Assembly (NCBI RefSeq): GCF_051622035.1
Contig: NC_135365.1
Coordinates: forward strand, 28,458,001 to 28,522,000
Length of the DNA stretch: 64,000 nt
DNA from: Arctopsyche grandis
Taxonomy: Eukaryota; Arthropoda; Insecta; Trichoptera; Hydropsychidae
Direction: 5' to 3'
The number at the start of each line of letters is the position of its first letter. Position 1 is the first letter of the stretch. The notes beneath the pieces are model-generated. The model was not told the origin of the DNA, searched no databases, and was given only the letters and a program-made list of their open reading frames with translations. This document shows positions 27,883 through 41,850 of the stretch, in pieces. A program made the position numbers and the translations under genes.

Positions 27883-29316
27883 TTAACCCAGCGACGGGAA
27901 GTCTCTGTTGTCGTCGACTTTGGGAGCGTTCTGCCGAGTGGGGCGCGGACGCTCGACGGGGGCCGCAGGGGCGTCCTCGCGACGGGGGCGTGCCCCGCCG
28001 CGACCTCGGCCTCCGCGCCCTCCCCTGCCGGCGCCTCCGCCCCGCCTCGGCTCGTAGAAGGCGAACTCGATGCCGATCACCTTCTTCTGGCGGCCCACGC
28101 GCTGCGGATACTCGGCCGAGTCGTACTCGTCGTCCGTGTCCTCGCCGTCGGCCTTCGCCTTGGTGAGCGCCACCATGTCCTTCCACTGGGACAGGTCCTC
28201 GCCCTCGCCCGCCTTGCGCAGGTTGTACTGCGGCTTCTGGCGGTTGCCCCGCAGAGCCTTCCACTCGTCCAGAGTCAGCTCCTTGGGCTCCTCCTCGGCG
28301 GGCACTTTCGACTCGTCGGCGTCGGTCTCCTTGGCCGGCTCGGTCGGGGCCGGGGCGTTCGGGTCGGCGGCCACAGCCTCCACCTTCTCCGCGTCGACGG
28401 GCTCCACCTCCACGCTGGTCTTGTTGAAGTCCTCCAGGTCGTCCTTGTGCGAGCCCCAGTTGTGGGAGCCCCCGCCGTCGCGCTTGTCCACGGGCTTCAC
28501 CCCGGTGCGGTCCGAGCCAGAGCGGCGGTCGAACTCGCGCTTGCCGCGGTTGTCGTAGGAGCCTCTGCCCCCGGCGCCGGCGCCCCCGCCTCCCCCGCGC
28601 CCACCCCCGCGCTCCCTCGGCGGGCCCCTGCGCTCGCCGTCTCCGGCCTGCACGTCATGGGGCCGCCGCTCGTAGTTGTTGGGGCGACGGTCGCCGAAGT
28701 CTCGGCGTGGGGGCCTCGGCTGGTCCCCGTCCCTGGGCTGGTCGTTGGGCGAGCGCTGCTCCAGCTGGTTGTTGCTGTTGCTGTTGCTGGAGGGCCCGTT
28801 GGGGCGATCGTCGCGCCTGCGGTCGACGCGCGGCCGATCCTGGCCGGCCTGCGACTGCGACTGCGAGTGGTAGGGCGGCTGCCCCGCGGGGCGCGGCCCC
28901 TTGTTGGCGTTGGCGTTGGCGTTGGCGCTCCGCTCGACCCCCGCTCCGGTGGCGTCTCTCCTCACGTTGTCGCCCTGCGGCCGCACGTTCTGCTGGTCGC
29001 GAATCCCCGGCTGGCGACGCGCGGGCTGCTGGCCCTGGGGCGAAATGGCGGCCGGCGCGGCAGCATTGGGGTTGGCGTTGGCGTTGGCGGGCGCGTTGGC
29101 GGGCGCGTTGGTGGGGTTGGGTGGCGGGGGTTGCGGGGCGAGGGCGGCCGCCTTGCTGGGGCGCGAGTCGGCCTTCGCCTTGTTCTCCTTCTCGTGCGAG
29201 TCTTTGGGGCTCTTGCGCTTCTTCTCGCGCTGCTTGAGCGCGTCGAGCGGGTCGGCCTCGTCGTTGAGCAGGAGCGCGTACCGGTTGAGCACGCCGACCC
29301 CGTACTGGTGGTCCAT
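27883..29316 (-). CDS. vig: SERBP1/vig-family RGG-box mRNA-binding protein
   Basis: One open frame of 477 residues with no intron. The start at 29316 is chosen because MDHQYGVGVLNRYALLLND matches the N-terminus of the SERBP1/HABP4 family (Drosophila vig, vig2). A low-complexity Pro/Ala/Asn and Arg-rich region follows, then a Gly/Arg stretch, then the conserved HABP4/PAI-RBP1 core: REFDRRSGSDRTG (about residue 260), SHNWG, ELTLDEWKAL (about 346), YNLRKAGEGED, an RGG box (about 424-443), and the family-typical end KVDDNRDFPSLG. Family members bind mRNA and idle ribosomes and, in Drosophila, associate with RISC and heterochromatin. Two hexanucleotide tracts (28904-28928, ~29064-29110) encode Asn-Ala repeats. 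The same frame stays open upstream to an ATG at 29631, giving a possible 105-residue extension. The lack of introns raises the possibility of a retrogene, but the frame is intact and has its own GC-rich upstream region. Confidence 0.93.
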   Translation of the reverse strand: MDHQYGVGVLNRYALLLNDEADPLDALKQREKKRKSPKDSHEKENKAKADSRPSKAAALAPQPPPPNPTNAPANAPANANANPNAAAPAAISPQGQQPARRQPGIRDQQNVRPQGDNVRRDATGAGVERSANANANANKGPRPAGQPPYHSQSQSQAGQDRPRVDRRRDDRPNGPSSNSNSNNQLEQRSPNDQPRDGDQPRPPRRDFGDRRPNNYERRPHDVQAGDGERRGPPRERGGGRGGGGGAGAGGRGSYDNRGKREFDRRSGSDRTGVKPVDKRDGGGSHNWGSHKDDLEDFNKTSVEVEPVDAEKVEAVAADPNAPAPTEPAKETDADESKVPAEEEPKELTLDEWKALRGNRQKPQYNLRKAGEGEDLSQWKDMVALTKAKADGEDTDDEYDSAEYPQRVGRQKKVIGIEFAFYEPRRGGGAGRGGRGGRGRGGARPRREDAPAAPVERPRPTRQNAPKVDDNRDFPSLG

Positions 29317-29870
29317 TCTGAAGGGCTCTCGCTCCGAAGGCGGCCTCTCGAGGGGTGAAAGGGCGCGGAGGGCGCGAGGGGCGGCGATGGCGGCGATTCG
29401 CTCGGACTCACGCGGCCGCCCGAACGCCTGACATTTCGAACGAATCGATCGCGAAGATGGCAGCGACCGGTCTCGATGTCGACCGCTCGAACGCACTCCA
29501 AACACTGCGAATCGCGCCCCTGACCGCGACGGCCCGCGTCGCTCGCGCTCCGTCCATGATCCCCCGCCGCTCGTACTCGAACCCGACTGCGAATCGCGGC
29601 CCGTTTCGCCCTGTATGCGCGTCGTTTGCACTCGACTATCGGGCGCTTCGTCTCTCGTGTAATTCGACGGTCCGGGTTTCGTTTCGAAAATTTGCGAAAC
29701 ACTTGTGTAAATAGATGTCGATCGGCGTTGTTTGCGATCGTTGGTTTTTTTTTGTATTTTCGGCCAGCAGCCGTCTGTTTCTCCGTTTTAAAAAATACTT
29801 TCGCAACTACAGTTTCCAACTTAAAACGCTATTAATAAAATTTTCGATCCGAATGACTTTCCGCGCCGAT
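29317..29870 (-). promoter_or_regulatory. CpG-rich 5' UTR/promoter of the vig/SERBP1 gene
   Basis: CpG density is very high from the start codon to about 29690, with many CGCG/TCGC words, in sharp contrast to the AT-rich DNA beyond 29880. This is expected of a housekeeping promoter and 5' UTR. No TATA box is obvious. Long open frames here on both strands are consequences of base composition. Confidence 0.55.
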
Positions 29871-29879
29871 CGTTATCCG

Positions 29880-31467
29880 TTTTGAACTTTGACTCGTCTG
29901 TGGCGCTTCATTTTATTTTATTTTTATTTAAATTGGCACACATACAGAAAAAAAAAAAGCACTACAATGAGACAAAAAATATACAAATAAAAATGAAAAT
30001 ATTATATATCATGTACAGTGAGCACCACATGTTAATATAAAGCAAACAAAAAAGAAAAATTACAAAAATATTTTATATTTGATTCATATAGTTTTTATTT
30101 ATTTAACATTCTATATTTTTTTTTTCATTATTGTATATACATAGTGACACAGATACAGAATAAAAATATAATAAAAGTGAAAAAGTGTGAAATAAAAAGA
30201 TACAAATTTGAAAGAAAATATTTTAATTCCTATTAAATTGAGCACCGCGCATAGTAATATAAAAAATTTTTACAAAAACATAAATAAAAAACAATGAATG
30301 ATAATGAATCAACCACAGATTTGCTTCTTCATAATCCTAATAAATAAATCAGAGTAATTATCTGTACAATCGTAAGACGGCATATCCGTGCAATTATATT
30401 GTGTTTTTGTGTTATTATTGTGGACAAACTGCACCGTATCTTCAAAGTATTTTTAATAAAAAAAATTCGATGGCAAAATAATGTATCATTTCGACGAACG
30501 AAAATTTTCATTGCCAGTATTTAATGATTACTGTAAATACATTTTCTGCTATTTCAAAAAACATTTTTACACGTTTTGATTTTTTTTCATTCTTACGAAA
30601 TTTTCAAATACATATATCTAATTGTATTTTTGATTCTATTGAGGACCCGCCGAAAAAAAAAAAAACAATCCTTGCGTTACTTAAAATCGAACAAATCATC
30701 TTTATCGAATTGAACCTCATAAATTAATTTTAATCGAAATTTATATATTTTGCTATTATGTACATCTGACACTAAACTTATTTTTGTGTTTAACTTTTAA
30801 AACCTTGACCATAAAAAAGTGCGTGATAAAGGTAAAAAATAAATAAAACGACTTGCATTCTTCTCAGAAAAATATCATAAAAAAACTATTAATATTCATA
30901 TTTATTGAAAAATTTTGATTTCAACTGTTTTGGAAATAAACATAAAAAATAATACACCGATTAATAAACGTTTTAAATCATTTCTCACAAATGAGAATCC
31001 ATATAAATCGAACAGTACTTTCACCTTATAAATCGAAAAAGAATTTTAAATTCATAGAAAACTCTTTGTTTGCAATAAAATTAACTGCAATTACGTACTC
31101 GAATCTATTATATTCAAAGTAAGCGAATATAATGAATGCAATTTTACTAAATCCATCCACGATGAAATTCTAACCTCCAAATGTGAAAAAAATTGGATCG
31201 AACTAAATCTGCGAATCCTTTTATCCACTGAAGAACCATCAAATATTTCTAGAAAAGTCAGAATTGTCATATTTTTAAGGTGGGAAATAAAAATCGATAT
31301 GCTCACAGCGAGCACGTGGTCTTGTTGTATAATATTCGTAATGGTCGACTATTACAACGTTACAACCGCGTTTACCCACATGGCCGTTTGACGTTTATAT
31401 TGACAGCCATTTCGTTAGATGAATTTATAATTGAGGTTAAATCCCATTTCAATATAATAATTATAAA
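29880..31467. other. Extremely AT-rich spacer between vig and CRCP
   Basis: Divergent spacer between the two promoters. Long A/T runs, no CpG clusters, no gene recognised. Regulatory elements for CRCP, if present, should be in the last few hundred bases, but no TATA box or Pol III-type element is clear. Confidence 0.5.
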
Positions 31468-32460
31468 ATGGAAATGTGAGTATCAATACGATTATATAAT
31501 TACCAAAAAATTCCAATTATTTTTAATATCATAAATTTCTCGCTTTCACATATTTATGTTAAGTTCTCTATTTTTGTTCTATTTAGAGTCAATGCCAACT
31601 CTGCATCGCTGTGTAATTTCGAAGTAATGCAAATACTACAACAAATCAAAGACAATACGCAAAAAAAGTATAAGAAAGAGGGCTCGTTAGCTACGGTCAC
31701 TTATGAAGTAAGTTTATTTACATACAGATTGTTTTTGGGTATTGGTTTCTACGTTGCATATATAAGAATACTTTTATATTTGTGCTCAAGTATATCCTTC
31801 TTGGGCCGAATATAATAAACTACAAATGTTTCGTCTTTGACTAAAATTATCCCATACGACTCCTGTCTTATCCATTTTACTTCTATCATCTATTTTCCTA
31901 GACAGTTGTTTCCAGATGTTTCATTATTCATTGCTTTACAGATATGGTTTCAACAATTCTTATGCATCTTGTTTCCATTGAGCAAACATTTCTGTAACAG
32001 AATTGTAACTATTTTCACAAGCTTTTTATTATTCAATTAACTTTTAATAGTAAACTATGCTTATCGAAGATTACTCGTAAACAAAATTATATTTTCCGTA
32101 TGTATGGATATATATAAATGTAATTAAAAAAAATATTTTTGATTTTCAGACTTTAAGATATCTGCAAGACACACAGTGCAAAAATCAAAGTGAGGAACAA
32201 ATAACAAAAGTAATGGAAGCATTGAAGCCATTCAAATTAACGAAAACTGAAAAACTCATGATTGTCAATACTCCACCAAGATCACCACTCGAAATTCAAT
32301 TGGTGTGCTTTAAATTAGCAACGATATCATTAATATATGTTTAATTGGTCTCAATATTATTATTTCATTGCAGATTGTACAAGAAAGTGAAGAAAGATTG
32401 ACTGAAAAAGAAGTAGAAGAAATTATAGCTATCGTCGCTGGAGCGTTTCCACCCGAATGA
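31468..32460 (+). CDS. CRCP: RNA polymerase III subunit RPC9 (CRCP)
   Basis: Four exons assemble to 122 residues: 31468-31475, 31587-31707, 32150-32302 and 32374-32460. Introns are GT-AG and phases match (8+121 nt ends on a codon, then 153 and 87 nt). The tiny first exon gives ATGGAAAT, which joins the next exon to read MEIVNANSASLCNFEVMQIL, parallel to the MEV.DANSALLSNYEVFQLL start of animal CRCP. Later blocks also match: VTYETLRYLQDTQC, LKPFKLTKTEKLMIVN, PLEIQLIVQESEERLTEKEV. This is an Rpb4-type HRDC-like fold. RPC9 pairs with RPC8 in the Pol III stalk used for tRNA and 5S rRNA transcription; the human protein was first described as the CGRP receptor component. Residues after GAFPPE are absent compared with the acidic tail of vertebrate CRCP. 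A LINE 3' end lies ~13 bases after the stop. Confidence 0.94.
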
Positions 32461-32686
32461 AACAATTATAACATTTATTTATTTATTTTAATATACAAGT
32501 ATACCACAGAGTCTTTACAGGTCACTCCAATATGACACTGTGGCCAGACAATACATAAAAGATCAAATACATAAGAAAAAATAAAACAACAATAATAGAA
32601 AAACAAATAAAATAAAACATTTAAAAAATTGTACATAAAAATTAAAAATTGAAAAATTGAGAATTAATAAATTGAAAAATTAAAAA

Positions 32687-33112
32687 TTAAAAAAAAAAAA
32701 ATGAAAAATTACAAATTGAAAATAATAAACAAAAAAAAAACACATATATAAATAGTTTAAATTGAATTAAAAGTAAAAAACAGTAAAAATCCGGTGAAAT
32801 ATTGAAAATATCAATGTGATTGCTGACCAAATTCAAGCAGCGTAAGACTCGAGCGATTGGTGAAAAAGCAAGAACATTAGTTCTTGCTTTAATTGTTTGG
32901 AACAATGGACGCAATCGATAATCAATGAGGCGAGATGGAACCCAAAATTTCATTTCTTCCAATATAGTTGGGTTGTAAATATCACCTCTTAATAATTTGA
33001 AGAAATGACACACAAGATGCATATCCCGCCGATGAGATAGGAAACTATAGCCAACAGAACCTTGTACAAAAGCACTAGGAAACAGTTGAGGGTAGTATCC
33101 AAACTCCCTCAT
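32687..33112 (-). pseudogene. LINE ORF2 C-terminus after frameshift
   Basis: This frame carries on the LINE protein: REFGYYPQLFPSAF, RRDMHLVCHFFKLLRGD, EMKFWVPSRL. The homologous segment is uninterrupted (YKKEYGYYPYLYPTPFL, LLRGNTSCP, LGLYVPNNY) in the related LINE copies at 43-44 kb and 48-49 kb, which shows that the two frames belonged to one protein. Confidence 0.8.
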
Positions 33113-35580
33113 ACCCTCATATATAGATAGCGGAGGAACTTCCTTTGAACTCTTTCAATTTTTAGAGAGTGAGTTAATTCACTGGGACTCCATATAATGG
33201 CATCAGATTCCAAAATGCTTCGGACCAATGCGTTATAAAGAAGACGCAAAACTCTTAAATTATTGAAATTGTGAGCATTGCGTAAAACGAAACCCAGCAT
33301 CTTTGAAGCTTTATTGCACATATTGGAAATATGGATACCAAACTTCCATCTGCTCTCAAACGTAACGCCAAGGTCTTTTTTGGATAATGTTCTACACAGT
33401 GGAGTTCCACCAAGATTATACTGATATAAGGTGGGGTTAGAAGACCGAGAAAAAGACATAATATTGCATTTACTAACGCTAAGAGGTAAATGATTATTAG
33501 TCGCCCAGCACCATAAAGAGTTCAAATTACTCTGAAGGACCTCACAGTCAGAAACACTATCAATTTTCATGAATAACTTGAGGTCATCAGCATATAGTAA
33601 AAAATTTGAATCTGAAAGTACCGAGCCAATATCATTCACATATATTAGAAACAGTAAAGGTCCCAGATTAGAGCCTTGGGGCACGCCAGAAGATGTGAGG
33701 TATACTTCAGAGAAATGGCCATCAAAACAAACAAACTGACGACGATTACTTAAATAAGAAGTAAAAAAATCAGTAAGATTATCCGATAGACCAAAATTGG
33801 CCAATTTCTTAATAAGTATTGAATGATCAACCTTATCAAAAGCTTTAGCAAAATCGGTATAGATCACATCAACTTGATGCCCTGCATCTAGCGATTTAGT
33901 AATGAAGTTTGAGAAAGACAAAAGATTAGTAGTCGTAGAGCGTGCTGAACGAAAACCATGCTGTTGGTCTATGATAAACCGACTGCAATGATTATAAAGT
34001 AATCTCTGCAAAATTATTTCGAATAATTTGGCTGGAGCCGAAACAATGGCTATTGGTCTGTAATTATTAATAAAAGATTTATCGTCATTTTTGTGAATTG
34101 GAGTGACTTTGGTGCATTTCCAAGAGTCAGGGAACAGAGAAGATTTCAGTGATAAATTATAGATATGAAGCAAAGGATATAACAAACTGGACTTGCATCC
34201 CTTTAAAACAAAATCGGGAATAAAGTCAGGACCAAAAGATCTATTAGGTTTCAGCTTCTGGAACCCATACTCCATATCACTGATATTAAATTCAAATACT
34301 GACAGAATGAAGGAATGACTTATTTGAAACTTATTATTTGAAGATTGAGTGAATGAGTCTACAAATGCAGATTTAAAATGCTCAGCAAAACCCTTAGCGA
34401 TATCTTTCGAACCTGAGAACGACTCATCACCATTGAACATCATTGTCAAATTCGAATTGTTATTATGTTTAGAATTTATAAAGTTCCAAAATAATTTTGG
34501 GTTTATGGAAATGGAATCTTCACATTTCTTAATGAAGTCAGCGTGACAAATTGAGATCAATTTTTTGGAATGAGAACGCAACTGACAGAATTCAACGTAA
34601 TCATGTGAGTCCTTAGTGAACTTCCAGCGTTTGTGCAAGTAACATTTACGACGGATGACTACGATTAATTCAGCTGAGAACCAACTAGGAAAAATTCTTC
34701 TGGATTTAGGAAATTTTTTGTTAAAGCATTTGTTAAAAGAAGAATGCACAATCCTATTAAATATCTCGACAGCAGCATTCACATCCAAGCACTCGAAAAG
34801 ATCAATCCACTCCGATTCCAACAAAACAGAATTCAGGCCAGCAAAGTCAACATTATTAAATTTCCAACCATAAAAATCATGATTAACAGAATTACAATTA
34901 CGATTACTATTGTGCCCAGAATCATTTAACATTAAATAGGAACATGTAGCATCAAAATCAATACTGAGCGTGGGGTGAAACTTATCCTCAGGAACAATAA
35001 AACAGGGACTTCTACTGGAATTGCAAATAATATTGGACAACACCAAGTCAAGTTTTCCGCCATAAACATTGCATACATTATTCAAATCTGATAAATTAAA
35101 AAGATTGCACATATGCGACAGTTCCATGCTTACATTCTTCAAAGAAACAGTGTTAAAGTCCCCTACAATCAAAATATTTTTACTCTTTAGAAAGTTAAAT
35201 TCCTCTTGTAATTTATTAAAAAAAACTTCAGAGATCTTATCGTTTTGATTTGGAGGAAAATATACTACACAAATAAAGATGGAACACCGCGGAAGATCAA
35301 CTCGAACCCAAAGATGTTCACCAACTGATTGAAGACGGTGAATTTGTTGAGCAGACCGCACACGATCGGCACGAACAGCCAGTAAAACACCGCCTCCTCT
35401 GCTGGCCCTATCTCTTCTGAAAACTAAGTATCTATCATCGAATATCTCGAAGTCACAAACAGATTCATTTAGCCAAGTCTCCGTAAGTGCAATGAAGTCA
35501 TGATGCTGTACCAGAACAGAAGAAAGGCAATCAACAGTTTTGGAGTTAAGACCCCTAACATTCTGGTACAGCATCGTCAT
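33109..35580 (-). pseudogene. LINE ORF2: AP endonuclease and reverse transcriptase, frameshifted
   Basis: The first ATG of this frame is at 35580; the frame is also open a few codons upstream. The N-terminal ~220 residues form an apurinic-like endonuclease (YQNVRGLNSK, LTETWLNE, RGGGVLLAV, VYFPPNQ, VGDFNT). The central reverse transcriptase contains NYRPIAIVSAPAKLFE, QHGFRSARSTTTNLLSF, DFAKAFDKVDHSIL, SGVPQGSNLGPLLF and the catalytic YADD in LLYADDLKLF. The frame ends at LRYLYMRV; the missing C-terminus continues in another frame at 33112-32687 (EFGYYPQLFP onward). The break is at an 8-bp direct duplication. The element is dead but its reading frame is otherwise open, suggesting a fairly recent insertion. 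Confidence 0.9.
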
Positions 35581-35599
35581 CTTGCGAATCTTGCGCACC

Positions 35600-35872
35600 C
35601 TATTTGTTATAGGGTGCCGGGCTCCGACGAAATTTCCATGGGTTGAAAGCTATACCAGCGGGCCAAAAGTCCGGATTCAAGACACTAGTATAGACAGCTT
35701 CGATGACAGATAATTTGAAAGAAGAGTAAGCTTTAGGACCCTTTGAGTATAATTTTACAGCTGTAGCATCACTGGATGGCAATTTCATGTTAACATAATT
35801 AGTTAATGAGTCAATGGTGGTGTCCTTGTGAAGATAAAGAACATGAACAAACTTCCTATGTTGTGCTGGCAA
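35600..35872 (-). pseudogene. LINE ORF1 C-terminal fragment
   Basis: About 90 residues including YSSFKLSVIEAVYTSVLNP, DFWPAGIAF and NPWKFRR. A 'SSFK.SV....VL....WP.G..' block is typical of the C-terminus of ORF1 (Gag-like) proteins of Jockey/CR1 elements, which bind element RNA. The same frame can be followed upstream to about 35917, where the element is truncated. Its stop codon lies just before the ORF2 start, as is usual for two-ORF LINEs. Confidence 0.7.
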
Positions 35873-35920
35873 AAATAGGTTGCTAGTAGAACCGGTACCA
35901 GTAAAGAATTGTCGAGATAT

Positions 35921-38562
<2,642 letters not shown>

Positions 38563-38794
38563 GAAACAGATTAAATTAAGCAAAATTTCAGCGGAAACAA
38601 AAAACCTAATTAAGCATTAAAGGAATTTAGATAGGGATAATAATAAGCAAGAATACAATCTAGTAAATAAGGAAATTAAAAAGAGAATAGTCAGGGATGT
38701 CAGGGATTTTAACAGCAAGCTAATAGAAAATACCATTAAGAATAACCGTAGCCTGAAAAAGTGCAAACAGGATCTTTTCTTAGGCAAAAACCAA

Positions 38795-39566
38795 ATGATC
38801 GCAATCAGATCAGAGAGCGGAGTAATAATTAGGAATAGAGAAGAAATCATAGACAGAGTTTACACGTTCTATGCAAAACTATACGAGAACGACAACGGCC
38901 AATTCCCCGCTCTGGAATCGACACACGGCCAAAGGGTTCCTGCAGTATTGCCTAGCGAAGTAGAGGCCGCGCTAAAAACTGCAAAGAACGGTAAAACCCC
39001 AGGGGAAGATAATATTCCCATTGACTTACTAAAATGTGGCGGCCCCCCCCTAATTAATATATTAGCTAGGCTTTTCAGCAAATGCATCCAGAACCAAGCT
39101 ATACCAGAAGGATGGAATAACGCAACTATCATTTTAATACACAAAAAAGGCGACAAAAGCGATATCAAGAACTACCGACCCATTAGTCTAATTTCAGCGG
39201 TCTACAAGCTCTTCACGAAGGTTATTACAGAAAGGCTGAAAAATATCCTCGACGAGAACCAACCTATAGAGCAGGCAGGGCTTAGGGCAAATTTCAGCAC
39301 AATGGACCACCTCCAAGTAGTTGGCGAACTAATCGAGCGCGCCAACGAATATCAACGGCCATTGTGCCTAGGTTTCGTCGATTATGAGAAAGCCTTCGAT
39401 ACAGTTAGTCATAATGCAGTACTTAACGCTCTAAAAACACAGGGAGTGCCGGAACCCTATGTGGGACTGTTAGCTGCAATATATAAGAATGCCACAGCTT
39501 CGGTTAAAATTTTTTCAGGTACAGATAGATTTAGCATAGGAAAAGGAGTAAGACAAGGAGATACCA

Positions 39567-39583
<17 letters not shown>
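38795..39583 (+). pseudogene. RTE reverse transcriptase, N-terminal half
   Basis: Motifs: AKNGKTPGEDNIPIDLLKCG, ATIILIHKKGDKSDIKNYRP, ISLISAVYKLFTKVITERL, QAGLRANFSTMDHLQVV, GFVDYEKAFDTVSH (first catalytic Asp) and GVRQGDT. These are RTE/BovB-type RT signatures. After RQGDT the frame jumps directly to sequence from the C-terminal domain and stops, marking an internal deletion junction near 39561. The frame is open upstream of the listed start, so this Met is not the original start. Confidence 0.88.
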
Positions 39584-40339
<756 letters not shown>

Positions 40340-40444
40340 CGTTGATTTTGATCGTCATTTATTATATTTCTTCATTTTCCCTTTGTAATTTTACATTGTA
40401 ATAAATTCTTACATATTTTATAAACGTTTATCTTTGTATTAAAA

Positions 40445-41850
40445 TAGGGTGACCATTCATACTGGTTTTACCAGTAAAGTACGGTTTTTTGGGTCTTTGT
40501 TCTGGTAAAATAGATCTTTCTTATCTACCTACATATAATATGTAGATGGATTGAAATATTTTTAAACTTTCAGTAAAAATTATCGCTCCTACAAAAATAT
40601 TGGCAAATTAGTTTATATATTTTCTCTGTTTACCGGGAACAAATTTGTTTTGAACCAGGACTTTTCTTTGAAGAGCAATATGTGGTCTAGTGATAAAACG
40701 CAACTAAATGTTGATGTTCATTGAAGAAAAAAGTTCTTTATTAGATGCATATGTTCCTGTTAAACAATGACAATATTTCACTAATTTGTCAATATTTTTG
40801 TAGGAGACATTATTTTCACCGAAGGCTTTGTATATTTAAATTCATATATTAGATAAAAAAGTGTACCGGTTTTCAGGCCCAGCCCGAGGGTATATGGCAC
40901 TCCTAGGCATATTGGTTTCAGCGCCCCTCCCTTGAATTTTTAAACAATATATTTCATGAAAGTTCTTGAAATTTTATGTTGAAGAAAAATATATTAAGAT
41001 AAAAACAAAAAATTAAATTAAAAATTATTATTCAAAATCGGCACGTTTTATGTATAAAAATGAATAAAATAAAATAAAATACGGATAACTATGAATAAAT
41101 TCGGTAATGAAGACATTAATTTATATTCAATAATAAATTGAAGAATTTTATAGTGATGTTTCTTCTTTCCAATATGATTGGTTAAGACTTAACCAATCAT
41201 ATTCGAAAGAAGTTTGAGATTTAATTTCGTTAAGATAAGATAAGATTGATATTTAATTTCGTGATTCTATTCACGAAATTAAATATCAATCTTATCTTAT
41301 CTTAACAAAATTGAATCTCAAACTTCTTTCGAATATGATTGGTTAAGACTTAACCAATCATATTCGAAAGAAGTTTGAGATTCAATTTCGTTAAGATAAG
41401 ATAAGATTGATATTTAATTTCGTGATTCTAATCCATCCTTGATATACATAAAAATGTTTCATCGGAATCTAATCTAAAAAAAAATCCAAATTACAATTTG
41501 TACCGACGACAGTTTGGTGTTTTACAAGTTTTATTCATGAGTCGTTGATATTTGACAGTCCTGCGTTTCTCGTAAATTATAATATTTTACAATCAGTATT
41601 GTTACATCAAGTGGAAAAACTAAGTTGAATATAGAATGTTTTATAAGATCAAAGAAAGCCAATTTTTTTTTCAATTTAATAATCAAAAAAAGAAAAAAAT
41701 GGCGGTGCCTTGCAGCGCCCCTTGTCTATGGCACATGTGCATAGTTTGCTGCACCTTTGAGCCAGCCCTGTTGGTTTTTTCTCACGACTTACCAGGAATA
41801 CTCAAAAAACCAGTACTGTACTGGTAAAAACAGTACGAATGGTCACCTTA
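40445..41850. mobile_element. hAT-like DNA transposon, non-coding, with nested palindromes
   Basis: The left end TAGGGTGACCATTCATACTG and the right end, read in reverse as TAAGGTGACCATTCGTACTG, are terminal inverted repeats over ~20 bp; both ends then continue with CCAGTA/TACTGG words. TAGGGTGACCA is a familiar hAT-type end. Flanks TATTAAAA and ATTTAACA agree at only 5 of 8 bases, so any duplication has decayed. No transposase frame is visible. A degenerate relative starts near 36970 (GATCATTCGTACTGGTTTT). Confidence 0.7.
41161..41430. repeat. Triple inverted repeat (A, A', A), ~90-100 bp units
   Basis: A unit running from TCTTCTTTCC to TTTCGTGATTCTA (41161-41269) is followed by its reverse complement (to about 41348), then by another direct copy (to 41430). 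The hinges are palindromes: GATTGGTTAAG.CTTAACCAATC at 41176-41198 and again at 41337-41359, and ATTTCGTGA/TCACGAAAT centred at ~41267. It lies inside the hAT-like element. Confidence 0.85.

Larger units (their letters stand above)
32473..35920 (-). mobile_element. Nearly full CR1/Jockey-type non-LTR retrotransposon
   Basis: Read on the minus strand: the end of ORF1, then an endonuclease plus reverse transcriptase ORF2, then a short 3' UTR and a (TAAA)n tail at 32473-32490. The 5' end lies within ORF1 near 35920, where the ORF1 frame can still be followed; the element is therefore 5'-truncated. Stem sequences CCACAG and CTGTGG in the 3' UTR (about 32505-32550 on +) can pair just before the tail. 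No target-site duplication was recognised. ORF2 is broken by one frameshift. Confidence 0.9.

Noticed and set aside
27871-29819. Several long frames overlapping the vig gene on + and in another minus frame
   Set aside because: They are GC-composition shadows of the vig coding sequence and its CpG-rich leader; only the 29316-27883 frame matches a family.
32473-35920. Endogenous virus
   Set aside because: AP endonuclease plus non-LTR RT, 3' hairpin and (TAAA)n tail identify a LINE; there are no LTRs, protease, integrase or envelope motifs.
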